A stretch of DNA of 64,000 nt, taken from Triglochin maritima (taxonomy: Eukaryota; Streptophyta; Magnoliopsida; Alismatales; Juncaginaceae). Numbering within the stretch: position 1 is the stretch's first letter; every line of letters begins with the position of its first letter. Positions 32,683 through 45,118 of the stretch are shown here, in pieces. The notes under the pieces are model-generated. The model ran no database searches. It saw nothing but the letters and a program-made list of their open reading frames with translations, and was not told where the DNA came from. The translations under genes and the position numbers were made by a program. Location: positions 10,084,501 through 10,148,500 of the forward strand of contig OY821787.1 of assembly GCA_963682175.1 (NCBI GenBank). The letters are read 5' to 3'.

Positions 32683-35600
32683 CTACATGTTTGTCCATTC
32701 GGTTATTCCCAATTTCTCTGCAACCTTGTACACAACCAAGTCGTTCCAAATTGATCCAAACAAACGCTCCCCACCAACCATAAATGTGGTTGCCCAAGAA
32801 AGGATGAGTAATGTAGCTAAGCCAAAACCTATGGCAGAAGGGAAAACATCTGCAACATTCAAAAAAATGAGAGATAAATTAGTTTCTATGACTATAGGCC
32901 TGCATTACAATTGACAAAATTAAAATATGTAGCTCAAAGTATATGCCACCATTGAGAAAAGTTGACAAGGAAGTTAAATTTGTCAATTGTACTTTTTATG
33001 TATGTCACTATTCCTTTTTTATTCTCTTTATGGAGAGACATTTATTTAAAATAAGGAAAAACAAAAGACCCTACATGTCACAACGAGTACGTTAATTAGA
33101 TAAAAACGATATGAAACGTGAAAAATACAAAAGAGTTTGTAGCAACAAATGAAAATGAATCCAAGCCCGAAAACAGACAAACCTAGATCGTGTTTTTTTA
33201 ATCAGTACGTAGAGAGTGGTTAGAATTAGATGCGTCTCTTGTAGGATTTCATGTTTAATTATACATATATATTTTTCGAATTTTTATGTATAATAAGGAT
33301 CAATTTTCAATTTTCTAGAATCTATTGCATGCATCGGTTTGTTTTAACAAACTAGTTTCAAAAACTCTATTAAAACAAACATGAAGGAGCTCCGAAATTC
33401 ATACCTAGAAGTTCTCTAAAACTTCTCGAAGATTCGGAGACGGTTGGGATGCTCCTTGCTGCGCCGAATGCCTCCGAGTATTCACCAAACTCTAAACAAG
33501 ATCGGAGAGAGGGAAGCTAGTCTCTCAATCTCCGATTGGGTTTAGAATCTAATTACTAACCCCTCTTTAGTTCCTTTTAGAAGATGACCTCTGAAGAACT
33601 AAAACTAAACTTAAGAATTAAGGAATTTTCGTGGAGAATTATGGAGAGAGATTTTGCATAAGAAAAATAATGAATTAATTAAGGAGGTAATGAGATAACC
33701 TTGTATTTATAGGTTATCTCCAAATTACCTATTCATGTGCAACCTCTTGCCCATGATCCCATGCAAAATTCCATCTAACCATCCATTATTTATTAATAAA
33801 TAATATTAACCACGAATTAAATCAATTATGGACCAATTCCATGCATGATCTAATTAATTCTTAAATTAATTCTGCAGAAAACCGTCTGGACCGGTCGACC
33901 GTTACTGTTCATCGGTCGACCGGTACTGTTCATCATGGACCGGTTACTGTTCATCGGTCGACCGGTTACTGTTCATCGGTCGACCGGGTACTGTTCATCA
34001 GTTGACCAGTACTATTCATCGGTTGACTTTTGCACAGTACTGCAGACTGGTCAAATTTTGGTTTAACCCCTACAAAATTTGACATTTCGGGATTAGTAGT
34101 AAATTCACAACTTATGTAACATATTATCCTATGTAATGTCAACTCATTACACCCCATAATATTTACATCACATATGAATTTAATTTAGATTCTAATTATG
34201 TTATTAATCACAACATAATCTTGATTTTGCTTGTTCACCCCATGTGTCATATTTTCTACATGAAACCCGACACATCCTTATGAACTCAAAATCCCCATTT
34301 CTTGTTTCCCAGTTTTGTGGTGTGACCTATGGGAGGATCTAGACTAAGTTGGCAGTGATATTAAGAGCTTAATATCACAAGCTATAAGCGGTATCTAGCC
34401 ACACATTATAGCTCCCAATTAGTTAGATGTCTTAATTCCACTCGAACCAAAACACGATCCATTTAGTGATGGAGTGCACCACTTGTGTCCGTCCCTTGCC
34501 TCATGATATTAAGAATACACACAAAGTAGTATTGTGTCATCTTTGTATTAGTATTCATTTCTTGATCTCTTTAAGCTAGTTATAAATATGTGACTTAACT
34601 CAAATCACATTGTGCACATTATAACTTTGCTTTATCAAGGGGCCCACTAATATCATCACTCAATTAAGAGGGGCAATGATAATCTTTTGACTAACTATCT
34701 TCTCCAACGAAAGTTATACTTAACCAACCGATGCCTTTACACTACACTGATCGATAGTTCAAGACACTGATCTAATTAAGTATTCCTTAAGTGATCAGAT
34801 ATAAGTCTCATATCAAAGGACCAAAGACACAGTAAAATATTAATGACACAGAAACACATTTCTATAATATTTTACTTATTAGGTCTATTCAGTATACAAA
34901 AGTAATATTTTCCTCTTTTGCATACCCGTGTCGTCACTCACTTGTAGAGCTACAATGATCTATGACCAACACGACAATCTTAACTCGGTAATTAATGTTC
35001 CATGTTAATTACCATGATTGCGAATATCTTTTGTTTTATGCAAACCAATATCTTTTAGAGCTCTACGGTTAAGGACCAAGAGCCTCTTCCTTAACACTTC
35101 TAAAAGACGAATAACATAAACAAGGAACAAAATGATTTCTCATTCAATTCATAATAATTGGCATTTAAAAGTAAAACTTTTAGAACACATTCCCTTCATC
35201 TCTAACTCATCAATCATGTATCAGGTCAGATTTTGTCACCACCAAGGTTTTCAGAACCGAACCGGACGTCGAACCGGCAACGTCAAAAGTTCAGAGGTTC
35301 GACCGGGGTCGTACCGGAATCGAACCGGTTGAACCGGTGACATCAGCATGACGTCATGAATATATATTATAGATATAATAGTCATATTTAATTATTTATT
35401 AAGCAAAAAAATATTCAAAACATCTACAATATCAAATTTTTAAGGTTGGAGTATAGATTTGGGTTTGGTTTTTTTGGATATGTAGTAATCTGAATAACTG
35501 AATACATAATCGGGTACCGATATAAAAAAAACAAAAAACATGTTATTTTTCCTGAACCGGCGGTTCAACCGCCGGTTCAATCCGGTTCAGGGCAAAAACA

Positions 35601-37473
35601 GTTTTGGGAGGAACCGGACCAGACATGCCTCCGGTTCACGGTTCAACCGGTTGAACCGGCCTGTCCAGTCCGGTTTTCAGAACAGTGGTCACCACATTGT
35701 ACAATATAAGTTGGATGAGTTTATCAAAGACCAAAAGCAGAACATTTTTCGAGTGGTCAAACATCTTATTCCAGAATGTACATCTATTCATTCCTTAATC
35801 AACGAATATTCTAGAAAAGTGTGCAATTGGACCAAGCAGAGGAACATATTAGAATGGAATATATGAGAATATGAAAACAACAAAGTGATTTAACTAGGCC
35901 ATTTTTCTAATTAAAAAATATTCCCTTTCTATTGTAGCTTCAAGGGTCAAGGGGTAATGGCAATTGGCAACTTGGTCAGAACAAAATGCATACAATACAT
36001 CTTCATATGACAAACATACTCCCGCACTTTCCAAAGTTACCAAAACCTATCTTCAAGATGTATCCTACAAAAAACACCTACCCATAGAAGGGAAGGAAGC
36101 CAAATTCAGGAGGATTGGAAAATTTTCACCATATGATATTATGATTATTTTGTTACAAAAGTACAGAACGAGAGGCAACAACCTACTGCATAGGAGCTTA
36201 CAAACCCAACCTGATTCAATCCTTAAACGCGAAGCCCATCTCACTTTATGAAATGTGCTTAGTTAAAATGTATTCTTACAAGCCCAACTCAATTTATCAA
36301 ATGTACTCCTCAGTAGTTGGCACTTTATCACATTATCTAACTGAAGGGAGAAAATGAGGATTATTGTCCATTATGTCCACTACGGAGAGTGAACGCCCAG
36401 ATTGTATAGTATCCTAGTACTTTCTTATCAAAAACCCTACACAAAATATACAAAAAATGGCGTGACAACATGAACAAAACAATAAATTAATATTAAGTAG
36501 TTAATCCAACAATATATCAGGTGACCAATAGAAACTCATTTTGAAGAATTACACTTACTCTGCTACTGAGCATTACACAAAGGGTTTTTCCGAGATAGAA
36601 ATCGTGAAACATACCATTGCAATTGGTGAATAAGGGTCTCTAAGTTTAAAGGTATCATGCAGTATAATTTTGGAAGCAGATGTAACCTTTCGAATCCATA
36701 CAACACCTCAATGAATTAGCAAGCCTACACAGAAGAGATCGTGCAAAGATTAACTCGTATTGACTGAGAACGCCAAGAAATGTTCCGGTTCTATTTTCAT
36801 AGCGGACTCATTAAACTATAAATGTTAAAATGACATTTTGATAATCCTTCACCTTGAAAGTATTTTAGTCTTGAGAGGGATTTGTGCACAGAGGAAGAAT
36901 TTATTTTAATCAGGGGAAAGAAGCAAACTACTCGGCTCGACGAGGCGAGGCAAACTAACTTCATAGAACGAAAGATCAGCCATTCCATTCGCGCATATAA
37001 GATCATAACAATTAACAGAGATCAAAGAACTCCAAACGTCGTAGAACGTCCACCTCTCGCCTCTCGGGCCAAAACCGTACCCGATCCGACACCTAATTTC
37101 TAAGATCATAACCCACGCGGACCGACAATCGGCTTACAGGCTCGATCGGGCTAGAGAGTAAGGAATCAAACAAAATGAGGCAAATCGGACACTCACATTT
37201 CCGGATGGGGTCGAAGGGGTGAGGATCAGGGCCGGAGCGGGGGCGGGATCGGAGGACGGGCCAGAAGTAGAAGGCGTTGACGCCCCAGAGCATGGGGAGG
37301 AGGAGGAAGCCGAAGAGAAAATAGGCGCGGGCGCGGGGGACGGCTTCCTCAAGGGTGGGCCCCAGCGGGCCGTCGATCGTCGGGTAAAGGTCAGCGCGCC
37401 GGGGAGAGGCCGGTCGGGGTAGGAGTTGGTTCTCCTCGTCGGCTGGGTTCGCGTCGTCTGCTCGCCGTTCCAT
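32683..37473 (-). CDS. PEN2: Gamma-secretase subunit PEN-2 (presenilin enhancer 2)
   Basis: Host gene in two minus-strand exons. Exon 1 (37473-37197) ends at an AAAT|GTGAGT donor; exon 2 (32849-32683) follows a TTGCAG acceptor. The join forms a Tyr codon and gives IRKYVFPSAIGF across the junction, matching the plant PEN-2 pattern. The product has 147 residues, the usual plant length. Features: YPTIDGPLG (about residue 30), a first hydrophobic segment with FGFLLLPMLWGVNAFYFW, a second with GLATLLILSWATTF, then GGERLFG and a C-terminal VYKVAEKLGIT. PEN-2 is the small membrane subunit that activates presenilin in the gamma-secretase intramembrane protease. Exon 1 is GC-rich, exon 2 is not. The intron (32850-37196) holds a solo LTR and a MITE, and a hAT relic ends 48 bp before the ATG. 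The coding frame is intact. Confidence 0.93.
33240..35198 (-). mobile_element. Solo Copia LTR in the PEN-2 intron
   Basis: It starts TGTAGGATTTCATG and ends CCCTTCA, flanked by the perfect duplication TCTCT (33235-33239 and 35199-35203). Length 1,959 bp; same family as 60682-62707 and a relative of the Copia-1 LTR. Orientation is given by the LTR at 60682, whose element is on the minus strand, so it lies in the sense direction of PEN-2. Confidence 0.9.
33885..34040. repeat. Tandem CGGTCGACCG array in the solo LTR
   Basis: A unit near GTTACTGTTCATCGGTCGAC is repeated about six times with a period close to 22 bp. Four CGGTCGACCG cores are exact. Confidence 0.88.
35243..35687. mobile_element. 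hAT-type MITE in the PEN-2 intron
   Basis: 445 bp with imperfect terminal inverted repeats (left CAAGGTTTTCAGAACCGAAC, right end CCGGTTTTCAGAACAGTG) and the perfect 8-bp duplication GTCACCAC (35235-35242 and 35688-35695). Both subterminal regions are rich in GAACCGG/CCGGTTC palindromes. It has no coding capacity. The 8-bp duplication supports hAT. Confidence 0.88.
35696..37190 (-). other. Rest of the PEN-2 intron
   Basis: Moderately AT-rich sequence with no recognised element or gene. Short open frames here have no family signature. Confidence 0.5.
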
Positions 37474-37528
37474 CGCTTTGGTTAGACGGGACTTGTGAGT
37501 CTGTCCTCACTTTTGTCGGCCATTTCCC
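37474..37528 (-). promoter_or_regulatory. Residual upstream DNA of PEN-2
   Basis: Only 47 bp of non-element DNA, followed by the 8-bp duplication CATTTCCC, lie between the PEN-2 start codon and the hAT relic. The native 5' untranslated region or core promoter may extend into the relic, or be displaced beyond 39918. Confidence 0.5.
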
Positions 37529-39910
37529 TGGACCTGGGTACCGGTCCGGGCCCGGCAGGCCGTAGTGTCTAAATAGGCTGGGCCGGTCGGTTTCGGGTCT
37601 ATTTGGGTGGTTGTCAATCGGATTTGCCGGTTTTTCGTTAAAATTAACTTACAAATATTAAATTAAAAAATATTATCAAATTATGATTTCAACAAAATAA
37701 TCGATTCATCAACATCATTACATCACCCACTATCATGTTTACCGAACCAAACTGATAGTGAGATTTTATTAAATACAATGAAATTTACAAATTACAAATT
37801 TTAATGTATTAAGTATTACAATTGCAAATTAGATACAATTATAAATAATTTATTCATCGGTGCTATCGTCGATTTGCATGTTCTGCATTTTGTCTCCTGC
37901 ATCCAACCAGTCCTCGAGAAAAAGCTTGTCTTAAGTGATCTTCGAGGGTGCTCTACCTCTTTTTTGTCAAGACTCGTTTACTTGTATTAAATGCAGACTG
38001 AAATATTACAGTTGACGTCGGAGGAGTTAGTAAATTGTGTGCTAATAAAAAAACTATTGGAGATCTAACGAAGTTACATTTTGATAAATCTAAATCATCA
38101 AAAGATTTGCATTCTACGGGAGTTAAGTACATTTCACTATTTAAATATCCGGTTAATTCGTTATGTGTTTTGTTTTCTACTAATTTTTTTTTGGTTTAAC
38201 CCATTCCATTGAAAATTATCATCATCTTCATCTTCATACACAAGTAGGTGTTGTTGGGATAATGATGAATTAGCAATGTTTGAACCTATTTTTATTAACA
38301 TTACGTAACCCTTCATATGTACTAAAATATCTATTAAGGTATAATCTAATTTCTTTTCAATAATATTCACAACCTTCATAATTCATGTTTTCAAAAATAG
38401 TTTCTAAGTAAAATTGTAAACCGGTAATTTTAAATTTAGGATCCATAACAAAAACTAAACAAAAAATTAATAGTGTGAGTTCCAATATTTATTAAACTTA
38501 GCTTCCATTACATTTATAATTTAAAACAAACTACCATTACTCCTATATTTCCTAAATACTTAAGTAATTGGAAGTAATTCAGATATAAGTGTAGATTACA
38601 TAAAATTTTAAGTAATTCTGCTGCTGCAGAGTTATTAGTAGCATTGTCAAAAGAAATTGCGTAAATTTTATTTGCTATTGAATAAGCATGCAATACATCT
38701 TTTATCTGGTTATATATAATCATAATAGTGTGGGTGCAAAATCGGTGCTAAAGAAATAATATTTTTATGTAAAATCATGAATTATCTAAAAATGAACAAT
38801 TATGCAACAATATGGAAAGCCATCAGGATGTTCCAAACATCACTTGTTAATGTTATATTATAAGTCATTAATGCAAATGTATTATTTACATCCATTTTCC
38901 CTAAATTTTGTATTTAGGGCATTACCAATGTGCGTCCGGAGAATGATTGAAATTGAGGGTTATGGTAACTAAATGTCTTTGTAATGTTTAGAGTTTCACA
39001 TTAGTTAAATGGTAATTCATTTGTAATTATATAATCAACAATTCCATGTCTACCATTAATTGTATCATATTTCTTTTTTTAAAAAATTTCACTACTAGTC
39101 TCTAAAATTGATTTTTGTGAACTAGATGCTCCAAGATTTCTAAGTTTACATTTTTTGACATGTCTTGATAGATGACCAATTCCTTGGCTACCAGGTGTAG
39201 AAAGTTGTGCGCCACATATTTTACATAAGACATAAGACGATAGGTTTAGTATTTTTATCTTGGCCTAGGTCAATATCTTGCCAAACGTGGCTAGCTCTTT
39301 TTCTAATACTTTTGCCTTTGCATTGTTTAATTGATGCACTAACAGGGAGATAATGATCATCCTCAGATGATGAATTAATCGAGGGTTCAATGCCATTGAA
39401 ATTACAAACTATGCAAACAAAAATCTAAATTTTTAAACAATGAGAAGATCGTGATAATTAACGCTATTAAATTGAACTAAATTAAGTAATTCTAATAAAT
39501 AAACTAAAAGAGTAAAGAAATGCAAACAATAATGTGAGAAGCGGGGAAGATGTGTCGGCGGTCGCGAAATCAGATGAATTAGGCAGTAGTTTTAGGCTTT
39601 TGCTTAAACTTCACTTGCATTCAACACAATTTAAACACTTAATGAAGGATTTAAGAGAGTAACTAAGAAGATTGGAAGAGAAGAAAAAGATTTAGTGTGA
39701 AGAAATAAATGGAATAGGAGGATTAATATAGATATTTGTAGAGACATTTTCGTAATTAACTCAATGGCAAAATCATAATTAAAAAACCAAAAACACTTTG
39801 TGGTCCGTGTCGTGGCCAACGCCCGACAAGTTTGTCCGCCAGGGGGCGTTTGCCCGACGGGTTGGCAATTCGGGCCTAGAACGGACGGACTGATCGGGCA
39901 CCCAAGTCTA
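37529..39910 (-). mobile_element. Decayed hAT transposon upstream of PEN-2
   Basis: 2.4 kb flanked by the perfect 8-bp duplication CATTTCCC (37521-37528 and 39911-39918). The ends form an imperfect inverted repeat: left TGGACCTGGGTACCGG, right end read on the minus strand TAGACTTGGGTGCCCGA. The subterminal DNA is GC-rich on both sides and the inside is AT-rich. A broken minus-strand transposase lies inside. Confidence 0.82.
38100..39420 (-). pseudogene. hAT transposase with BED zinc finger, broken
   Basis: On the minus strand a BED-type finger can be read at about 39130-39230: CKICGAQLSTPGSQGIGHLS then RHVKKC. It is preceded by SHVWQDIDLG. Further on, about 38625-38720, the segment with YAISFDNATNNSAA matches the conserved transposase core of the Ac/Tam3 and RICESLEEPER families. 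The region between has stops and shifts, and the C-terminal dimerisation domain is not recognisable. Confidence 0.7.
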
Positions 39911-39918
39911 CATTTCCC

Positions 39919-41070
39919 CGTGATTCAATCGGATGTCTTTTAAGGGATTTTTTTGTTTTTCCGCCTTTCTGAAACTTCATTATTTGGATTTCAAAATTAT
40001 TCTACAACTATTTCTTTATCTATCATCCAAAAAAGTACTACTGTGTCATGAGTTTTCAGATCTACCACTTTGTTAACATTTGCTGCAAATATTTTAATTT
40101 CCAATAAACGATGTTAAGTAATTAATATTTAATTGTGAAATTTACAAACGTTTCTATAAAAATCTAATAAGCACCTCTCACCTCTTTTTTTTCTCTCTCC
40201 ATCTGTTCTCTCCTTTATGTTCTCTCTTGCATTTCTCCTCTTTCTTGTTGTTATTCAAAAGATCAGTTTAACCTCAAATCTCCAATTAACCCACCTATTT
40301 CCCTTCTTAATCTTCTCTCTCTTCTCTTCTCTCTCTTCCCTCTCTCCCAACCTCCAACCCAACATAGCAACCTCTCCCTCAAACAAACCCCAACCCAACC
40401 AGTCACACTCTCCCTTGTACCAACCCCGACCACCCAACTGCTCACACTCTCCCTCCCACCAACCCCAACCGAACTAAATCCAACTTGTCTCCCCTCCCTC
40501 CCACCAACCCCAATTGAACGTAATATATCACCCTCTCTTCCCTACAACCTTGATGTCCACCTCCTCGTCGCTCTGTCCTGCTTCCGTGTTGTCCTCCCTA
40601 AACCATTTTGATCCCATCGTGGGCTCCACAACGAGCGTGGTGGGGCAGTGCTTCTGGAAATCTTGGACTCCATCAATACTCCTGATGGTATCTAGATCGT
40701 CGAAGTTGGAATTGAACCTCCGTTGAAATGGTGGGAAATGTGCAAATTAGGGTTGGGGTTGCAAACTCCAAGAAGAAACAAAAGTGAAGAGAGAGAGAGA
40801 GGAGAAAGAGTAGAGAGGCAGAGACGATAGAGGAGTGAGAGAGAAAAGAAGAAAGAGATGAGAAGAGAACATAAGGGCACCCTTCAACGGGGGTGCGTTA
40901 CCAGGCAACTGGTCGCATCGCCTGGGTGGAGGCCATGTGGCCTCCACCCATTGGTGGATTTTTTTTTTGTTTTAAATTATTTTTACTTTGTAAATAATGA
41001 GTATTTTTAAATAAAATGATTTTGTTAATTTTGTGGTTCTGACACCTTAAGTTTGTGAGTTCCTCCCTCT
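39919..41070. other. Low-complexity region, no recognised gene
   Basis: Holds a CT-rich stretch (40180-40560), a GA-rich stretch (40780-40870) and a palindrome near 40920-40952 (arms GGGTGGAGGCC). Open frames here are Ser/Pro/Leu-rich translations of the CT tracts. The short open frame at 40514-40726 has no recognised signature. Confidence 0.4.
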
Positions 41071-41084
41071 CAGTTGCTGGAAAG

Positions 41085-41430
41085 TCGGACTACCACGTCG
41101 ACCCTAGCATACTGGACATTACTAAACCGTAGTTACAGAGAGTTTACCACGTCGGCTATTAACAAACCGACGTGGAAGGGTCCATATTCCAACATCCTAC
41201 CATGTTGGTCATATTATCCAACGTTGTAAGGGGTCTTCCACGTCAACGTTTACAGAGATCGACATGGTGAGGTTCATTTATGAATTTTTTGAAAAATAAT
41301 TCATACCCTACCACGCCGGCCCTGCCGACCGATGTGGTAGGACACCCTATCACATCTGCAAAAACTAATCCAACATGGTAGTGTAACCCTACCACGTCGG
41401 TGACTAATTAATCTGACGTGGTAGGGTTTT
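41085..41430. repeat. Left subterminal hairpin array of the CACTA element
   Basis: About ten copies of a CTACCACGTCGG-like core in both orientations, paired around short AT-rich loops. Confidence 0.85.
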
Positions 41431-41789
41431 CATAAACTCAAACCCAGAATTTGAGAAACACAAAACCATTCATCTCGTCGACTAGAGCATTCACCTTCCC
41501 TTACTCATGCGACCCCTCCTTACTTCCCAAGCATTCCTCTTCCCTTACTTCCCTAAAACCCCCTTCCCCGAGCGACCTCTCCCTCCAGCAACGCCGAAGT
41601 GTAAGTCTTCGACAAACAACATTTCTTTGTTTATTGCTTTTCTTTGGTAGGCCTTTCAACAATATTTCTTTTGTTGTTTGGTTGGAAAAATGTTTGTTTG
41701 CTCGAAAACTTCTTTCATGTCAAGTTATTTGGCTATAAACATACATATGGAAATGCATTACGAGTTTCGTCTTTTTGGTATATGTCTTC

Positions 41790-41910
41790 CACATTGGTGT
41801 TGAATTTATTCGACGTTGTAGGGGTCTTTCCACGTCGGTGTTCAATTTATCTGACGTTGTAGGGTGGTCTTCCGTGTCGGTGCATAATTTATCCGACGTG
41901 GTAGGATATT
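41790..41910. repeat. Internal array of the same CACTA core
   Basis: About six further copies (GACGTTGTAGG, CCACGTCGGTG, CCGACGTGGTAGG) lie between the 5' leader and the first recognisable coding exon. Confidence 0.75.
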
Positions 41911-42119
41911 CGTAAAAACCACCCTAGAATTCTGATTCGTTTGTCTGAAATTCATTCTGCCAGAAAATGGTCACTTGTAAAAAATAGTTTCAAAAATATA
42001 AGAGATTTTAGTAGCTAAGTAATTTTTTATATCCTTTATGGCGTTCATAGTCTTAACCATATTCAAAATGGCTCCAGCCTTGGATCAAGAACTCATTCCA
42101 GAAGTCTTTTTTGTATTCT

Positions 42120-45118
42120 TTTAGGTTAACGGCTCCCAGCAAGAAGAACCGCACCCAAACTGACGATGAAGGTTCGACATCGGTTCCTCTACGTGGAGCA
42201 ACTCTTATGTTAGAGTTGCAACAAAAATAAAATGTGAGGTTCATTGCCTTTGTACTTTGATATTCTCTTAGAGCCGATCGGAGAGAATAAAATTTATTGG
42301 CCTAGTTATTTGCATACCGTCGCTAGAACCAAGGTTGATATCTGTATTGAAAGTTGGTCACAAGTCGATTCTTCTCTAAAAGAACAGATTTGGGAGGATA
42401 TAATGGTATGTCTTTGTTTGTTAGTTTTATTTGTAATTTCCCAACTTATTGATTCTAATTTACATTTTTTTGGTTGTAGGACAAACTCATTTTTCAATCC
42501 ACTAAAGAGTTGAAGAAGAAGTTGATTTGGTATGTTGGTAACCGGTGGAAAGACTTTAAAACAAGGCTCACATACATGTTTATCTTTGGGAAATATAAGG
42601 ACCGTGACCCTTGTGCTACTTACAGTTTCATTTTGTCGATAACATGGGCTGAATTTAAAAGAACCAGACTTTCTCCAGAATTTATGGTATTATATGCTCA
42701 TTTTTTCATACGTAGAATTTATAATTTTTATTTTGATAATTAATCCATTATATTTTTTTCCAGGAAATACGAGAGCAGAACAAGAAACGACAATCTAGTA
42801 ACAAGTTTAAGCATAGATTGTCCAGAGGGCGGTTACCGCGAACTTGAGGAAGATATGATGATGGAATTTTTTTCCAAAAAAAGAAGAAGTTGTGGAAGCT
42901 GGTATGACTGAAGAGCAGGCAAGTAATTTGTCGCCTCCATCTCCGATATCTAGAGAAGAAAAGTGGAAGCGAGCGCGTATTACTCTGGAAGGCAGCTACA
43001 CTAATGAAGAGTCTAAACTAGTTGCCTCCAAGATTGTAAGTTAACTTTAATTTTTATGTTGTGTACGTATGTGGTTATTAATTAATAGTAAGTTTTAAAA
43101 TTAATTTTGTATATGATGAACTTTCAATAAAAGCTTCCCAAGGATAATTTGTTTCAAATGGAAGAAATGAGATATTGTCCACAGCCTTGGGTAAGTAGGA
43201 GCATCCTGAGCGAATATGCAGTGTAGGTAGTCGAATTGGACTACGTCAGTATTTTGGTTCATCATCATCCTCACGAAGCCATTCCCAAGTTTATCATGTG
43301 AAAGGAAGATCCATTGTCTAGAAAACCTGGTGAAGAGTTCGTATAAACGCCTTGGAGTTTCTACCGATACTGCAACAGATGTACCAACACCCAGTACTTC
43401 ATCCAGTGTACAACCTACGGTGGTGTTCCCCCAAGAAGTATCTCAGCAGGACACACTTGACCATTTTGAGGTAAAATTACAAATTATAAGTATTTATTTT
43501 TCGTTTTGCATTGCAGTACATGTGATAAATTTTGTTTCGAAATTTATAGGATGGAGCCCAATGTGAACTCTTTGTGAATGATCCGGATATGCGACTTGTA
43601 TCACATGGGAAGTTGTACACACTAAAGTTGCATCACGGTCAACAAATTGAATCCAAGAATTTGAAGGTGACTTTGGATAAATCTGTCTGTGGTGATGCAC
43701 TCCTACCAATTCCTGAATCTGAAGTGCAGACGGTGGGCGATGCTGAAGGATGGGTGTTGCAATGGCCTCGTTCATTGATTAAAATAAATGTGAATGCAAA
43801 GGTATCAACTTTAAATATAATAATTGCCTAAATGATTGATATATAGTAATCATGTGAAGGAGTTCTAATAATATATGTTTTTAATTTCAAAAGGTTGAAG
43901 GTCCAACATCCAAGCAATCTGAAACTGAAATTGTATTAGACGAGAGACCTAATTTCCTCCGAATTGTCAAATGTTATACAATTTCATATGACATAAGGAT
44001 GAAGATTCTACAGTTGAAAGTGCGATGAATAAGGAAATTGTAGGAAAAATGACCGACGATGGCATCGAAAATAAGGTGTATGTCGTAATAAAAGATGTCA
44101 TGCAATTTTTGAGGATGGAAAAGTTGTGTATAACAATCATCCAAGTTCAATTAAAGTAAGTCATTTTGTCCTTTTTATATTAAAAATTACAATTATGAAT
44201 TCTTTTGATATTAGTTATGATATATTTCTTCTTGAATAGGCTTCTCTACGAATTGCCGTATGGGAAAAAAGTTGGTTATTTGTGTCCTACAACATTCATG
44301 TTTCAAGGCAATTCAAGTGATGACAATAGACCGCGTAAGCATTTCATTATATTTTATATTACTTCTTATATTAGTTTTAGGGTATTAATAAAGTTATTTA
44401 ACATGATTGATTTACAGTGATCATTGGATGTTGGCCGTTTTGGTTCCTAGTACGAATACTGCATATTGGTTTGATCCTCTAGCATCAAATAAACCAAGGA
44501 AATCATTGAAGAATATTGTTCAGTTGTAAGTTACTCTTAGTATAGTTAATTTAAATTAATTAACTAATTTTTCAATAGTTGCATATTTGATTAAAATGTC
44601 TGACCGTTTGTGTAATTTTGACAGAGCCATGGATATATATAAAATGATGGGTCGAAGAAGGAGTCAGAAGAAGCTAACAACTTGGCATGCCATGAAGGTA
44701 AAATTGTTCATTATTAAAGTAAACCATGATACCATTAATATGCATTCATTTCATCGTTTAGATATAATCATGATTATTTTTATTTGTAATTGTTGTAGTA
44801 CCGAAGACAAGTTGGAAATACTGAATGCGGTTACTACGTAATGACTTATATGGAACAAATTGTCAACTTAGGATTGGAAGATGGAGATCTACGACATGTA
44901 TCTTCAATATGTAACTCCACATTTTAGGTTATAGCGGTTTTGTTATTTTAATTATTTAAAAAGATAATTTATTTTTGTAGATTTTTGAACCTAACCTTCA
45001 ACAATTTTTACAAGAAGAGATAGACGGAACTCAAGAGAGGTGGTTTGAGTCTGAATTACAACCATCAAAACCCAAAATTGATGAGGGCTCTACCACGTCG
45101 GATATGGAGGAAATCTGA
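42120..45118 (+). pseudogene. CACTA-encoded protein with Ulp1-like cysteine protease domain
   Basis: A multi-exon plus-strand gene. The first recognisable exon (about 42125-42413) has ARTKVDICIESWSQ and ends at a GTATGT donor. The next (42480-42687) has LKKKLIWYVGNRWKDFKTRL, a mark of this gene family. Further exons carry SREEKWKRARITLEG (about 42950) and a DUF8039-like block ending VGDAEGWVLQWPRSLIKIN (to about 43800). The protease domain follows: HWMLAVLVPS and YWFDPLASN (44424-44485), then NTECGYYVMTYMEQIV (44815-44860). The His, Asp and Cys of the C48 triad are thus all visible. It ends near 45118 inside a CTACCACGTCGG hairpin. Stops and shifts (for example near 42195 and 43227) make it a pseudogene. 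Ulp1-type proteases cut SUMO; their role in CACTA elements is not settled. Confidence 0.78.

Noticed and set aside
33885..34040. Regular short repeats that might suggest a CRISPR array
   Set aside because: The repeats are palindromic units in an LTR of a plant genome, with near-identical spacers and no cas genes.
37093..37196. Read-through of PEN-2 exon 1 giving CECPICL, which looks like the start of a RING finger
   Set aside because: A GTGAGT donor precedes it, and splicing to exon 2 restores the PEN-2 pattern; the Cys pair lies in the intron.
40217..40477. Ser/Pro/Gln-rich open frame with a hydrophobic start, resembling a secreted protein
   Set aside because: It is a translation of a CT-rich low-complexity tract; no start context, neighbours or family support it.
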